Shown in pieces: positions 18,086-27,565 of a stretch of 64,000 bases of DNA. A model generated the notes under the pieces. The model saw only the letters and a list, made by a program, of their open reading frames with translations, searched no databases and had not been told where the DNA came from. Each line of letters starts with the position of its first letter. Position 1 is the stretch's first letter. The stretch is taken from NCBI RefSeq assembly GCF_900102545.1, contig NZ_FNBN01000001.1, forward strand, positions 411,633 to 475,632, given 5' to 3'. The translations under genes were made by a program, and so were the position numbers. Source of the stretch: Chitinophaga filiformis. Lineage in GTDB: Bacteria > Bacteroidota > Bacteroidia > Chitinophagales > Chitinophagaceae.

Positions 18086-19570
18086 TCAGCGCAGTTTCAA
18101 CCTTGTTTCGATCATACCGTTAAAAGACACTGGTCCCATGTGCACCACCGGTATTACCCGTCCAACCTTTCCGGCCGGATGGCCTTCTATATAGTTCAGT
18201 GCCGACATCACACCGGTTTCTTCCGGATCGCCAAAATCATGTCTCACATCATCTTCAGCAGGAATATCCACGTCCATTCCATGGAAATAATCACCATTTC
18301 CGTTAGCGTTCTGCATGTAGAAATTGGACATGTATACAGTGTACTTATCGATCTTAATACCAAAGAAGCCTACCGGTTTTCCATAAGTAGTTGCTCCTAC
18401 GAGTTTGACCGGCATATAAGGCTTCAGGCTGTTAATTACCAGTTCGCTGGCAGAAGCAGTATTACCACTCACAATGAATACTACCTGCTTTACTGAATTA
18501 AGGGAACCATCGCTGGTAAACTTAAATGTGTTACCGCTAACACTGTAGTCCAGGTCAGCATAGGTAGCCAGGTGACCATTCCACATCACCGTCTCTCCTG
18601 CGGCGTTGCGGTACAGCTGCTCTTTCAGGATTGGTGCCTGTCCTTTCTGCAGCAGGTCATTAAAGTATTCTACATACATCACTTTACCATCCAGTGAATT
18701 AGGTGCGATCTGGTTCACCAGGTATTCAGCTGATTCTGTATAGCCTCCTCCGTTATAACGCAGATCCACTATCAATGAGGTCACGCCATCTGTTACAAAT
18801 TTGGCAAATGCCTGGTCTATAGCAGCTTTAGTTACACTGAACAGAGAGAAACGGCCATACGCGATATATCCTACTTTCTGTGTTCCCGCATTGAGTGTCG
18901 CTGTTTTGAGTACCGCTGAGGAAGTATATTTTGCCTTTGTCAGGCTGACCTGTTGAGGTACCCCGGCAGTCTTTTCCACCGTCATTGTTACATTAGATCC
19001 GTTCAGGGCGTTCTCTATAAAAGCGCCGGATGATGAATTAACCGTTGTACCATTGATGGCGTTCACCTTCATCCCCCTGGTCAAACCGGCATTCGCAGCA
19101 GGAGATGCCGGATACACAATACGGATACGGACCTCATTTCCGGAGGCAGAAAGCCCTAATCCCAGGTCCTCGCCTTTATCACTGAGGTCAATAGCCCCCT
19201 GCCTGCCGCCGCTGAGACTTTCTTCTGTTATGAAGGAATATTTTGGATGACCGGGAATGCCTGAATACTCATAAGCCTCGCCGGTAGTAGGGTTGGTCTT
19301 GAATTGCGTAATAGCGTAAAGTTCCCTTTGATAATTGGACAACACATTGCCGCCAGTGGCATATTGCCGGGGTTTAAAGACGTCTATTGCGGGGATTGCG
19401 TCATACCAGAGGTAGATCTGTTTGGCATAAAGATACAGGGAATCCGTTGTCAGCTGCTCCCGGGTACCTTCAGCAGGCGGGGTAGGCGGGTCTGTCTGTT
19501 TATCTTTTTTGCAGGCAAACCATAACAAGGATAAAAACAAGAGTTGGACTAGGGAATTGTTCTTTTTCAC
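18086..19570 (-). CDS. S41 family C-terminal processing protease, lipoprotein
   Basis: A 494-residue protein. The N-terminus is a lipoprotein signal (hydrophobic LVQLLFLSLLWFAC followed by KKDKQ). A PDZ-like domain (about residues 130-210, IRIVYPASPAANAGLTRGMK) precedes the S41 catalytic domain: IVDLRYNGGGY, the nucleophile Ser in SGNTASASEL and the general-base Lys in TYGKPVG. This predicts a surface- or periplasm-facing, membrane-anchored serine protease. The long N-terminal module before the PDZ and the C-terminal 'GMDVDIPAEDDVRHDFGDP' are typical of the Bacteroidota members. Monocistronic. Confidence 0.9.
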   Translation of the reverse strand: MKKNNSLVQLLFLSLLWFACKKDKQTDPPTPPAEGTREQLTTDSLYLYAKQIYLWYDAIPAIDVFKPRQYATGGNVLSNYQRELYAITQFKTNPTTGEAYEYSGIPGHPKYSFITEESLSGGRQGAIDLSDKGEDLGLGLSASGNEVRIRIVYPASPAANAGLTRGMKVNAINGTTVNSSSGAFIENALNGSNVTMTVEKTAGVPQQVSLTKAKYTSSAVLKTATLNAGTQKVGYIAYGRFSLFSVTKAAIDQAFAKFVTDGVTSLIVDLRYNGGGYTESAEYLVNQIAPNSLDGKVMYVEYFNDLLQKGQAPILKEQLYRNAAGETVMWNGHLATYADLDYSVSGNTFKFTSDGSLNSVKQVVFIVSGNTASASELVINSLKPYMPVKLVGATTYGKPVGFFGIKIDKYTVYMSNFYMQNANGNGDYFHGMDVDIPAEDDVRHDFGDPEETGVMSALNYIEGHPAGKVGRVIPVVHMGPVSFNGMIETRLKLR

Positions 19571-19954
19571 CGGGAAGGTTTTAAGATGACTGTAGAATAG
19601 TACAATCCCATGAAATTACGAAAAAACGCAGACTCCATTGACATCCAGGGGACTCGTCATTAGAAATAACAATTAAGTACTGATAATCAATCCCTAAGAC
19701 ATTAACGCCTCAATGAGGGCCTCTGGTGGTATCTGATGCTACCACTGGCGAAAAACAGAGCCCGTCCCGGCGCTTGTGTGTCTATAACCCGGGAAACTCA
19801 CCTTTGGCATATTTTTGAATATTTTACGGACCTGGTAGCCAGTTTTGAGCCCAATTACCTCAAACTATAAACATGTAAAAAATAATAATATCATGGAAAA
19901 GAAGGGATTTTCGCTATCACTCAGACGCCTAATAAACTGTTTATCAATTATTTA
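19571..19954. other. 384-base non-coding stretch before the glutamine synthetase control region
   Basis: No credible gene. One imperfect dyad is visible (GTGGTA at 19726-19731 and TACCAC at 19740-19745). The rest should hold the S41 promoter on the minus strand, but no exact consensus box was found. Confidence 0.4.
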
Positions 19955-19976
19955 ATATCCCCACTTTTGGGGATAT
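19955..19976. promoter_or_regulatory. perfect 9-4-9 palindrome upstream of glutamine synthetase
   Basis: ATATCCCCA, a CTTT spacer, then TGGGGATAT. The dyad ends 19 bases before the -33 TTG at 19996. Perfect symmetry and position suggest an operator for a dimeric nitrogen-responsive regulator; it could instead form a stable RNA or DNA hairpin. No T run follows it. Confidence 0.6.
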
Positions 19977-19995
19977 CTAATTCTTATGCCGGGGA

Positions 19996-20026
19996 TTGAC
20001 AAACACAACATTTATAACTTTCTTTG
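19996..20026 (+). promoter_or_regulatory. promoter of the glutamine synthetase gene
   Basis: A -33 TTG (19996-19998) is separated by 20 bases from TTTCTTTG (20019-20026), which fits TAnnTTTG except at the second base. Expected transcription start is near 20033, giving a leader of about 125 bases before the ATG. Confidence 0.6.
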
Positions 20027-20158
20027 CATTTCGAATATTTGCCAGCTTTTATACACCACATTAGGGGAAACGGGATAAAAATACAGGAGGGATTGTTTAC
20101 AATCTCCCACCAACCAATTACCATAAGTGAACATAAATCTTTAAATATCAACTAATCA

Positions 20159-21166
20159 ATGGTTAAATTAGAGTACATCTGGCTGGATGGTTATCAGCCA
20201 ACCCAAAGCCTTAGAAGTAAAACCAAAATCGAAAGGAATTTCAGTGGTAAACTGGAAGATCTCCCAATGTGGAGCTTTGATGGATCCTCTACACGGCAGG
20301 CTCCGGGCGGTTCTTCTGACTGCCTGTTAAAACCTGTTTTCATGGTGAAAGATCCACAGAGAAAGGATGCGTACCTGGTAATGTGCGAAGTACTGGAAGC
20401 TTCCGGTAAACCACACCCTTCCAATGGACGCGCTACTATTGAAGACGACGATAACGATTTCTGGTTCGGTTTCGAGCAGGAATATTTCTTATGGAGTCCT
20501 GACAACAACAAGCCGCTGGGTTTCCCTGATGGTGGATATCCTAATCCACAGGGACAGTACTACTGCTCTGTTGGTACTAACAACGCTTTCGGACGCGAGA
20601 TCGTTGAAGAGCACCTGGACGTGTGCCTGGAAGCAGGACTGAACGTAGAAGGTATCAATGCTGAAGTAGCTGCCGGCCAGTGGGAATTCCAGATCTTCGC
20701 TAAAGGTGCGAAAGAAGCTGGTGACCAGATCTGGATCGCACGCTATTTACTGGAAAGAATTGGTGAGAAATATGGTGTTTCCATCAACTGGCATTGTAAA
20801 CCATTAGGTACACTGGACTGGAATGGTTCCGGTATGCACGCTAACTTCTCCAACACACTGCTGAGAACTGCAGGCGACAAAGTTGTATACGATAAAGTTT
20901 GCGAAGCTTTCCGCCCTGTTGTTAAAGAACATATCGACGTATACGGTGCTGACAACCATCTGCGTCTGACTGGTCTGCACGAAACTGCATCCATTCATGA
21001 CTTCAGCTATGGCGTTTCTGACCGTGGCGCATCTATCCGTATACCTGTAGCTACTGTAGAAAGAGGCTGGAAAGGTTACCTGGAAGACAGACGTCCAAAT
21101 TCTGCAGCAGATCCATATAAAGTGGCTGCGAGAATCATCAAAACAGTAAAATCAGTAGCCGTATAA
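20159..21166 (+). CDS. type II glutamine synthetase
   Basis: A 335-residue GSII (eukaryote-type) enzyme, much shorter than GSI (~470) or GSIII (~730). The N-terminal beta-grasp half has EYIWLDG and LPMWSFDGSSTRQA; the catalytic half has FGFEQEYFL (metal-binding Glu), GVNAEV-type GINAEVAAGQWEFQI, GSGMHANFS (His/Asn site), and the ATP-contact RGASIRIP. It makes glutamine from glutamate and ammonia in the cytoplasm. The start ATG follows a long leader with its own promoter and palindrome, so expression is probably controlled by nitrogen status. Monocistronic, closed by a terminator. Confidence 0.95.
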   Translation: MVKLEYIWLDGYQPTQSLRSKTKIERNFSGKLEDLPMWSFDGSSTRQAPGGSSDCLLKPVFMVKDPQRKDAYLVMCEVLEASGKPHPSNGRATIEDDDNDFWFGFEQEYFLWSPDNNKPLGFPDGGYPNPQGQYYCSVGTNNAFGREIVEEHLDVCLEAGLNVEGINAEVAAGQWEFQIFAKGAKEAGDQIWIARYLLERIGEKYGVSINWHCKPLGTLDWNGSGMHANFSNTLLRTAGDKVVYDKVCEAFRPVVKEHIDVYGADNHLRLTGLHETASIHDFSYGVSDRGASIRIPVATVERGWKGYLEDRRPNSAADPYKVAARIIKTVKSVAV

Positions 21167-21195
21167 GCGCTACTATGCATGTAAATAATTAATTG

Positions 21196-21237
21196 AAAAA
21201 GGGTGCGTCATTTCCATGATGCACCCCTTTCTTTTTT
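21196..21237 (+). terminator. intrinsic terminator of glutamine synthetase
   Basis: Arms GGGTGCGTCA (21201-21210) and TGATGCACCC (21217-21226) with one G-T pair, followed by a T-rich run CTTTCTTTTTT. An A run precedes it, so it can also serve the convergent lipoprotein gene. Confidence 0.88.
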
Positions 21238-21262
21238 GTCAGGCGGCTACCCTGTATACAGA

Positions 21263-22024
21263 CTAGTTAAGTCTCTTGTAACGGAATTTGAAGAACGGAA
21301 AGTTATTAGCCTGTACAGTACTGTTTGGCGTACCGTTGGAATACAGGTCCTGCAACTGTACCTTGTATTTCACACCTGCATCGGTAGTTACGATCAGGGT
21401 TACTTCTACACCCCATTCAGCAATTGGATATACAATGTGATTTACCACATCATAGTTATACCATCCGGGATGTGCAGTGTTGATAGTTGTATTGCCGGTA
21501 GGAGGCGCAAGCAGGATACGGTTGTAACCAAATACAGATACAGTAGTACCTACGGTGCTGGCAGTCACATTGGCAAAGGAGGTTGAAGCGGTATATTGTA
21601 AAGTATAACCGGATGGCACGCTGATGTCAGCATTGGCAGTACCATTGAAGATCAGATCATAACCATCACATCCGCCATCATTGTCAGCAAGGCTGTAGTA
21701 GTAAGTAGAGTGGGCAACATGCGGCGGGTTGCCGGTTGTACCCTGTACTCCCTGGAAGAAGTTGGCCACATTATATACACCGCTGGCATCCAGCGTTACA
21801 GTACCATAAGTACTGTCGCAGTTGAAAGCAACCGTCTGACCGGAGCCAGGATTAGTAGCAGCAATAGTATTGTCAGCACCTGGCAGAGAAGGTACTGCCT
21901 GATTGCCTTCCTTCTGGCAGGAAGAGAAGACGGCTACTGATACCAGCGCCATTGCAACCAGTGAACGAGCAATATTTTTTGTAGTTTTGACTACTGATTT
22001 GGGGGCAGTGTCTAAGATTTTCAT
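21263..22024 (-). CDS. exported lipoprotein, possibly HmuY-related
   Basis: A 253-residue protein with a long basic N-terminus, a hydrophobic signal and lipobox VFSSC at about residue 36. The mature part is beta-rich, contains STYYYSLADNDGGCDGYDLIFNG, and ends KVQLQDLYSNGTPNS...FFKFRYKRLN. This end resembles the 'WDIAF ... YKLKF ... FRY' architecture of HmuY-type heme-binding lipoproteins, but the match is weak. It is 121 bases downstream of the heme-locus lipoproteins and separated from them by two hairpins, so it is probably a separate or partly coupled transcript. Confidence 0.55.
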   Translation of the reverse strand: MKILDTAPKSVVKTTKNIARSLVAMALVSVAVFSSCQKEGNQAVPSLPGADNTIAATNPGSGQTVAFNCDSTYGTVTLDASGVYNVANFFQGVQGTTGNPPHVAHSTYYYSLADNDGGCDGYDLIFNGTANADISVPSGYTLQYTASTSFANVTASTVGTTVSVFGYNRILLAPPTGNTTINTAHPGWYNYDVVNHIVYPIAEWGVEVTLIVTTDAGVKYKVQLQDLYSNGTPNSTVQANNFPFFKFRYKRLN

Positions 22025-22061
22025 TTTTAGTGTTTTAAAATGTTAAGGATAAGATATTTGT

Positions 22062-22103
22062 TCCCGGATCTTCCGGGAGCCGGACAATTCCAGTGTCTGG
22101 CTC
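22062..22103 (-). terminator. two adjacent hairpins ending the heme-receptor operon
   Basis: TCCCGGA / TCCGGGA with a three-base loop (22062-22078), overlapping by two bases GAGCCGGACA / TGTCTGGCTC with one G-T pair (22077-22103). They begin 43 bases past the stop of the minus-strand gene at 22146. No T run is present, so this is a likely but unproven transcript end. Confidence 0.5.
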
Positions 22104-22145
22104 TCTTCATTTCCAGGACGGCAGCCGCCGTAAACAATGCTCTTT

Positions 22146-23105
22146 TTATTCTGTAATGATCAGAACCGGGTTAATTGTTCCTGCACGCAGGTATACTGTC
22201 GTTCCCAGATAGTTCCGGAACGCCGCATGTAAAAGATTATAATTTCCCAGCGGGAAATCAGCAGGTATACGATAGGTTACACTGGTCAGATTAAAGGTCA
22301 CCAGCTCCAGGTTGTAATATGTCTGGCCTCCCGTCAGTCTGGCCCTTCCGGCTACCATCCCTCTCATATTAGTGCCACTGAGTGTAAATGTTTCCCCTCT
22401 CTTAAGTGTGAACGCCGTTGCTACGCCATTCACTGTTGGAAAAGGATAAATGATCTTTACATAATCCCTTTCACTGGTAAGGGTTTGTACACCGCTCACT
22501 ATCTTCAGCTTATAACTGCCCGTATCCACCGCAGGCGTGGCTATATTCACAGAATATTCATTGGCGCCCAGTTCAGTAAAACTATTGATCACACACCTCG
22601 TCTCCGCACCTGATGCAGTTACCAGGTAAACAGCTGTGAAAGCACTATCAGGTATCACATAAGTAATGCCGCCGATGTCTGTCGTAGCTTCCAGCCTTCC
22701 CACTACATCTGTTCCGTCATTGATCAATAAGTCCGGCTGATTGACAATCACACGCAGCTTATAGGTGGCTTTAGCGCCTGTTTCCGCTGTTACTACATAA
22801 GACACACTGTCTTTCAAAAATACCCGCGTCCCCGATGCAGGAGACACCGTAGCATGCTCGGAAATACTGATCAATGGTGCAATAGAGTCAGGCAGCGGAT
22901 GATCAAAAGGCCAGTACAGTATAATACTGCCGTTACTGATCGCAGCAGGGATAGTGTCTCCTGCACTGGCAACTACCTGGAAGGTTTTTAGTTCGTTATA
23001 AGGATAGGGCGCCTGCACTGTTTCCTTACTACAGGCGCCTATGGTCAGCCATAGCAGTAAAGCTGCGGCTGTTAGTTGCATGGTAGATATATTAGAAAGT
23101 TTCAT
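22146..23105 (-). CDS. DUF5018-like surface lipoprotein with C-terminal TIG-like domain
   Basis: A 319-residue lipoprotein; the signal ends at lipobox TIGAC followed by SKE. Residues ~35-120 form an Ig-like domain with the phrase 'ISEHATVSPASGTRVFLKDSVSYVVTAETGAKATYKL', shared with the next upstream gene. The C-terminal half contains IYPFPTVNGVATAFTLKRGETFTLSGTNM, an IPT/TIG-like fold. It lies 33 bases after its paralogue in the heme-receptor operon. The role is unknown; an accessory surface protein for ligand capture is my inference. Confidence 0.7.
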   Translation of the reverse strand: MKLSNISTMQLTAAALLLWLTIGACSKETVQAPYPYNELKTFQVVASAGDTIPAAISNGSIILYWPFDHPLPDSIAPLISISEHATVSPASGTRVFLKDSVSYVVTAETGAKATYKLRVIVNQPDLLINDGTDVVGRLEATTDIGGITYVIPDSAFTAVYLVTASGAETRCVINSFTELGANEYSVNIATPAVDTGSYKLKIVSGVQTLTSERDYVKIIYPFPTVNGVATAFTLKRGETFTLSGTNMRGMVAGRARLTGGQTYYNLELVTFNLTSVTYRIPADFPLGNYNLLHAAFRNYLGTTVYLRAGTINPVLIITE

Positions 23106-23138
23106 GTACGCGTGTTGTTTTAGCTGTTAAAGGAGCGC

Positions 23139-23858
23139 TTAGAGCGATTGTATCTTTACCGGGTTCTTCATAGTAGCAGTACGGGTATATGATGTTACCC
23201 TGATCTGGTACAATCCTTCCGGTACCTGCTCGGCAGATGGTACGGTAGCACCTATCCTTGTGGTGTAGTTGTCACCGTTTACCGCAGTGTATACAACGTT
23301 TCCCTGTTCACTCACATAACTGATGGTAGAGAAGATACCCAGCAGTTCCTGCTGCGGTATAAAATTCTTACCCGTGATATCAAAGAAGTTGAATTCAAAA
23401 GTTGCCGGCTTACTGTGGTACAATACCGTTGGATTAGCCGGGTCGGGCGACAACTCATCCAGTGTGATATCCGGCTGCTGTGTAGTGAGCAGTAATTTAT
23501 AGGTGGCTTTACTGCCATCTTTTCCTGTCACTACGTATTCAATGTTGGCGCCTTCCGTCAGTTTCTTTGTAATACTGTCTATCAATACTCCGCTGGCCGG
23601 ACTTACTGTTGCACCTTCAGAAACGGCAATTTCAGGCTGTATAGTGGTCAGATAGTAATAGTATGGAAGAATGACGGTGATTGTCCCTTTCTCGTCATTT
23701 ACAGCCCCATAAACAGGTTCTTCCGGCACATTGGTGATCTTGTAGGAAAGTATCCTGTTGGAGGCCTGTGTTGGTACTTCTATTGTTTCCGTTTTCTTAC
23801 AGGCGGCCGCCAGCATTATTGCCGGTAGTGCCAGCAGTAGCAGGTGTTTGATCTTCAT
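23139..23858 (-). CDS. DUF5018-like surface lipoprotein
   Basis: A 239-residue lipoprotein with lipobox LAAAC at about residue 20. It has the same Ig-like unit as its downstream neighbour ('AVSEGATVSPASGVLIDS ... EYVVTGKDGSKATYKL') and a shorter C-terminal domain (ITGKNFIPQQELLGIF...). The two genes are tandem paralogues from duplication within the operon. It follows the HmuY-type gene by 22 bases. Function is inferred only from its place in a heme-acquisition operon. Confidence 0.7.
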   Translation of the reverse strand: MKIKHLLLLALPAIMLAAACKKTETIEVPTQASNRILSYKITNVPEEPVYGAVNDEKGTITVILPYYYYLTTIQPEIAVSEGATVSPASGVLIDSITKKLTEGANIEYVVTGKDGSKATYKLLLTTQQPDITLDELSPDPANPTVLYHSKPATFEFNFFDITGKNFIPQQELLGIFSTISYVSEQGNVVYTAVNGDNYTTRIGATVPSAEQVPEGLYQIRVTSYTRTATMKNPVKIQSL

Positions 23859-23880
23859 TGCGGGTATATATTGAGAATGA

Positions 23881-24666
23881 TTATTTCAGGTCCAGCTGTT
23901 TGCTGCCATCTTTCTGAATAGCGTATTTAAAAGTGACAAAGCCCGGTTTATTCGAGCGTGTAGGTAATTCCGGCGCTCCCTTATAAATACTGTAGATCAC
24001 CATCTTGGCATAATGCCCCTTCGCTGTTTTGATGATCAGCGTACGCGGCATACTGTAACAGATATGCGCTACGCTATCCGGATTGGCATCCGGGAACTGT
24101 AAACCATAGAAGTCATAAAAAGCCCATCCATCTGTGCTGGGACCGAAGTAATCCAGCCCGATACCATCATTGGTAAGCAACTGATCATCACTGACAGGAA
24201 CTGTTTTCACATGTGCAAAAGCACTGTCAAACAGGCGACGGGCAGGAATCGTTTTGAATGGTTTCTGCGGACCAACATAATATTCCGCATCAATAGCGGC
24301 GTCTTTTACCAGGTAGATACCACCCAGCCCTGGGCCACCATAGCCAGGAGAATACTTGGCCTTACCGTTGTTGATGAGAATAGTGCTGTTATATGTACCG
24401 GTGAAGGCAATATCCCAGTTAGCTGTCTGCACCTGAGATGCAGGAATGGTCTTCTGATCTTCCAGGCTATAGTAAAATGCTTTTGCAGCAGCACCGGAAG
24501 TAGCGGTAGTATCAGCAGCAAGATTCACCAGGGTGTATACACCTGTCTTCACATCTACAGTAGTTGTATCTTCCGGAGGATTGACAACCGGTGTATCAGT
24601 ATCACTTTTAGAGCAGGCGATGGCAAACATGGCCAGGGCCATGCATAAGAGATTGGTCTTTTGCAT
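23881..24666 (-). CDS. hmuY: HmuY family heme-binding lipoprotein
   Basis: A 261-residue lipoprotein; lipobox FAIAC then SKSDTD at about residue 18. It has the HmuY signature NWDIAFTGTYNSTILINNG, the GYGGPGLGGIYL motif shared with the next upstream gene, and the closing segment MVIYSIYKGAPELPTRSNK ... FVTFKYAIQKDGSKQL. HmuY proteins sit on the outer surface, take heme from host or environmental hemoproteins and hand it to the HmuR receptor. The residues that ligate heme iron cannot be assigned by eye. Third gene after the receptor at 25405. Confidence 0.85.
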   Translation of the reverse strand: MQKTNLLCMALAMFAIACSKSDTDTPVVNPPEDTTTVDVKTGVYTLVNLAADTTATSGAAAKAFYYSLEDQKTIPASQVQTANWDIAFTGTYNSTILINNGKAKYSPGYGGPGLGGIYLVKDAAIDAEYYVGPQKPFKTIPARRLFDSAFAHVKTVPVSDDQLLTNDGIGLDYFGPSTDGWAFYDFYGLQFPDANPDSVAHICYSMPRTLIIKTAKGHYAKMVIYSIYKGAPELPTRSNKPGFVTFKYAIQKDGSKQLDLK

Positions 24667-24697
24667 AGAAGTTAATGTGCTTAATCAGTAATTACGC

Positions 24698-25396
24698 TCA
24701 GGGCGTTTTCAGGTTACGACTTCCATCCTCCTGTACATAATAGCGGAAGGTGAAGTAAGGCGCGGGCCAGTACAGATCTGTTACTGCCGGCGGATTGCCC
24801 TGGTATACATTGATCAGTTCCAGTTTGGCATATTTACCTTCTGCCGTCATGATGACGAAGGTTCTGTTTTTAATGGGTATTGCAAGATGCGTGGTCAGCG
24901 AATAAAAGTACCAACCTGTATTATACACCTGCGGATAACCATCCCATCCTGTGAATTGCAGGTTATTCTCTTTCATGTCCTCCATTGCAGGAGCTACAGT
25001 CACTTTGGAATAAGGTGAGTCTACTGCTACGATCAGTCCCTTTCCAGGCCCACCATATCCGGGACCATTGGGATTGCTGCCATCATTTACATAGACGAGT
25101 GCATTGTACACATCCGTAAAAGCAATGTCCCAGCTGGCGCTTTGCCTGTTGGCAGCAGAGCTGTCCCACGATTGCAGTTTCCCTTTCAGTTTGAAATAAA
25201 AAGGTTTGAACGGTCGCCGCTCTTTTCCTTCTACGCCATCAGCAACAGAGGCTTCCGTATCGCCAGCGAGATCATAGATCACGGTGCTGACGCCATCTTC
25301 ATAGCTCGTCTTTGTGTCGTTATTCTCATCCTTCTTACAGGATACTATGGTTAACAGTGCAGTTGTTAACAGACAAATATGGATTGTATATCGCAT
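24698..25396 (-). CDS. hmuY: HmuY family heme-binding lipoprotein
   Basis: A 232-residue lipoprotein with lipobox LTIVSC near residue 20. It is clearly paralogous to the neighbour at 23881: SWDIAFTDVYNALVYVNDG, GPGYGGPGKGLIVAV and a C-terminal ELINVYQGNPPA ... FTFRYYVQEDGSRNLK. It lies only 8 bases after the receptor gene at 25405, the tightest link in the operon, so it is the most likely direct partner of that receptor. It has an acidic N-terminal linker. Heme-ligand residues not assigned. Confidence 0.85.
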   Translation of the reverse strand: MRYTIHICLLTTALLTIVSCKKDENNDTKTSYEDGVSTVIYDLAGDTEASVADGVEGKERRPFKPFYFKLKGKLQSWDSSAANRQSASWDIAFTDVYNALVYVNDGSNPNGPGYGGPGKGLIVAVDSPYSKVTVAPAMEDMKENNLQFTGWDGYPQVYNTGWYFYSLTTHLAIPIKNRTFVIMTAEGKYAKLELINVYQGNPPAVTDLYWPAPYFTFRYYVQEDGSRNLKTP

Positions 25397-25404
25397 GGTA
25401 CGCT

Positions 25405-27531
25405 TTATTTAAACATCCGCCATTTCAATCCGGCCATCAATATCCGTCCCGGTTGTCCTGGCATGAGCATATCAGTATAATTCATCAGGTTATCCGCTGT
25501 TAGCTGTACGGATAAATGATCCTTGCAAAATTTCTTTTCGAGCGATGCATACAGCATCCCATATCCCGCTATGAATGTATCATACCTGTCCAGGAAACGG
25601 TTGTTGTTGGCATCATCATATCCGGCCTTACTTCTGTAGGTAACACGGAAACTGGCATTGATGGCCCAGGGTGCATACTCATAGAATATCCGCACATTCG
25701 CCATATGCCTGGACCGGTTTTCAAGACCGATGTAGTCACTTACCTTAGACGTCAGCGTTTCTCCGGTATTACTATTCCTCACTTTATTGTAAGGATATCC
25801 TCCTGCACGAATGGAGTCCATTATACCCCGGTCTTTGGCATACAGCAGCTGGTAGCCGGCAGAAATATCAAGGCCCTTCAAAGGGTTTACAGATACACCT
25901 GCTTCTATACCGGCAGTATACGACCTGTCAAGATTGATATAGGAATAAACAGGCTGATAGTTGGTTCTCGTCGCCACCTGTACCGTATTGATAAAGTTGT
26001 GAAGGTTATTATAGAAAACATTCACGTCCAGTTTCACAGCAGTATGTGGTTGTACACTGATCCCAACATTGTACGACACTGACGTTTCCGGCTTCAGCGC
26101 CGCACTGATATTCTTAGCTATGGGTCTTACTTCACTGATCAACCCTGCCGCCTGCATTTCTGCTAAAGTAGTAGCTACTTCCTCTACTCCCAGTACCGTG
26201 TACCCCGCCTGCGGATTAGTAAAGACCTGGTAACGTTTCTTAAAGTCAGGTGTTTTATATCCAGTGCCCACAGCAGCTTTTAATACCATTCTGTCAGTAA
26301 TGCTATAGCTAATACCCACACTGGGATTCAATCTTCCACCATAGTAATTATGACGATCATAACGTACACCGGCGCGTGTGTTCAGTTTACTGAATATCTT
26401 CCAGTCCCCCTGTAAGTAAGCATACTCACTATGCATGTCATTACCGCCATGAAACTCCGTATCATCCATACGTTCCAGGTTGATGCCTGCTCCGCCCGTA
26501 AAGGATAACTTATCTGCAGGCGTGTACAACACCTGTTCTTCAAAGCGATGAAAGTATTGTGTAAACTCATTCTCTTTCAAGGCCACCTGTTTACCTGTGC
26601 TTACATCCTGGCTGGAACTGTAGCGGGTAAGATAATACTGACTGTTCAGCCGGAACCTGCTGTTAAAAGCCGATTGCAACACAACTGATGCATTGACATC
26701 ACTCTCGCTCAGCACATCCTTTGTACTGTTTTGTGTCTGACCAGTGCCGTACACTGATTCATTGAGTGAATTACGCAAAGCCCATCTGCCGGAGAGGAAC
26801 AACTGCTGACTATTACTGAGGCGATAGCGCAGGCGTGACTGCATACTATAGCTGTCAAATGGCGGAGCAGTCGCTCCTTTGCGCAGATAGCTATTTACAT
26901 TATATCCATCTGTATGATAGTAGTTGCCGGACAATGAAAGGGAGGCCTTCTCTTTCGCAAAAGGCATCTCGCCTTCCAATGTGGCATCCTGTGTATGCTG
27001 CGAACCGTAGCGCACAATAGCCTGTGCCTGCGGCGCTGTGATCTTCTGACGGGTAATGATATTCACCACTCCTCCCAGGGCTTCACTGCCAAATAAACTG
27101 GAAGAAGCCCCCTTCACGATCTCTATCCGTTCAATGTCTGACACGGTGATACGTGAGAGGTCAAAGTTGCCGGCATTCCTTCCTATCATAGGCTGTCCAT
27201 CTATCAGGATCAGAATGTAATCGGAACTGAATCCCTGCATCTGCATCCCGATAGCGCGTGAACCGGCAGCAATATCATTGACGATGTTTACACCGGTCTG
27301 TTCCCGCATTACCTCATCCAGCCTGCGGCTACCCATCATATCCAGCGTTTTCCTGCTGATGACCGTTACCGGCATGGCAGCCTTACTGGTAAGCGTTTCC
27401 AGGCGCACGGCTTTCACCTCTACGCCACGCAGGGCTTTCGCCTTAGTGGCAGTATCAGTTTGTGCCGAGGCCCATTGAGCGCCAACACATGATAGTATGA
27501 TAGTAATGCACAGTTCCTTTCCGGTATACAT
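25405..27531 (-). CDS. hmuR: TonB-dependent heme receptor, HmuR-like
   Basis: A 708-residue outer-membrane receptor. Signal peptide (about 23 residues, ending QWASA), a TonB-box-like LRGVEVKAVRLETLTSKAAM, a plug domain with VMREQTGVNIVNDIAAGSRAIG and IERIEIVKGASSSLFGSEAL, then a ~22-strand barrel ending MAGLKWRMFK. It belongs to the vitamin B12/heme (BtuB/HmuR) branch: no STN or carboxypeptidase-like N-terminal domain. The gene is followed at 8 bases by a HmuY gene. A second, divergent receptor of the same branch is upstream at 28629. Confidence 0.88.
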   Translation of the reverse strand: MYTGKELCITIILSCVGAQWASAQTDTATKAKALRGVEVKAVRLETLTSKAAMPVTVISRKTLDMMGSRRLDEVMREQTGVNIVNDIAAGSRAIGMQMQGFSSDYILILIDGQPMIGRNAGNFDLSRITVSDIERIEIVKGASSSLFGSEALGGVVNIITRQKITAPQAQAIVRYGSQHTQDATLEGEMPFAKEKASLSLSGNYYHTDGYNVNSYLRKGATAPPFDSYSMQSRLRYRLSNSQQLFLSGRWALRNSLNESVYGTGQTQNSTKDVLSESDVNASVVLQSAFNSRFRLNSQYYLTRYSSSQDVSTGKQVALKENEFTQYFHRFEEQVLYTPADKLSFTGGAGINLERMDDTEFHGGNDMHSEYAYLQGDWKIFSKLNTRAGVRYDRHNYYGGRLNPSVGISYSITDRMVLKAAVGTGYKTPDFKKRYQVFTNPQAGYTVLGVEEVATTLAEMQAAGLISEVRPIAKNISAALKPETSVSYNVGISVQPHTAVKLDVNVFYNNLHNFINTVQVATRTNYQPVYSYINLDRSYTAGIEAGVSVNPLKGLDISAGYQLLYAKDRGIMDSIRAGGYPYNKVRNSNTGETLTSKVSDYIGLENRSRHMANVRIFYEYAPWAINASFRVTYRSKAGYDDANNNRFLDRYDTFIAGYGMLYASLEKKFCKDHLSVQLTADNLMNYTDMLMPGQPGRILMAGLKWRMFK

Positions 27532-27565
27532 GGGTTAAAATGCTGGTACGAATATTTGTTTCTTC

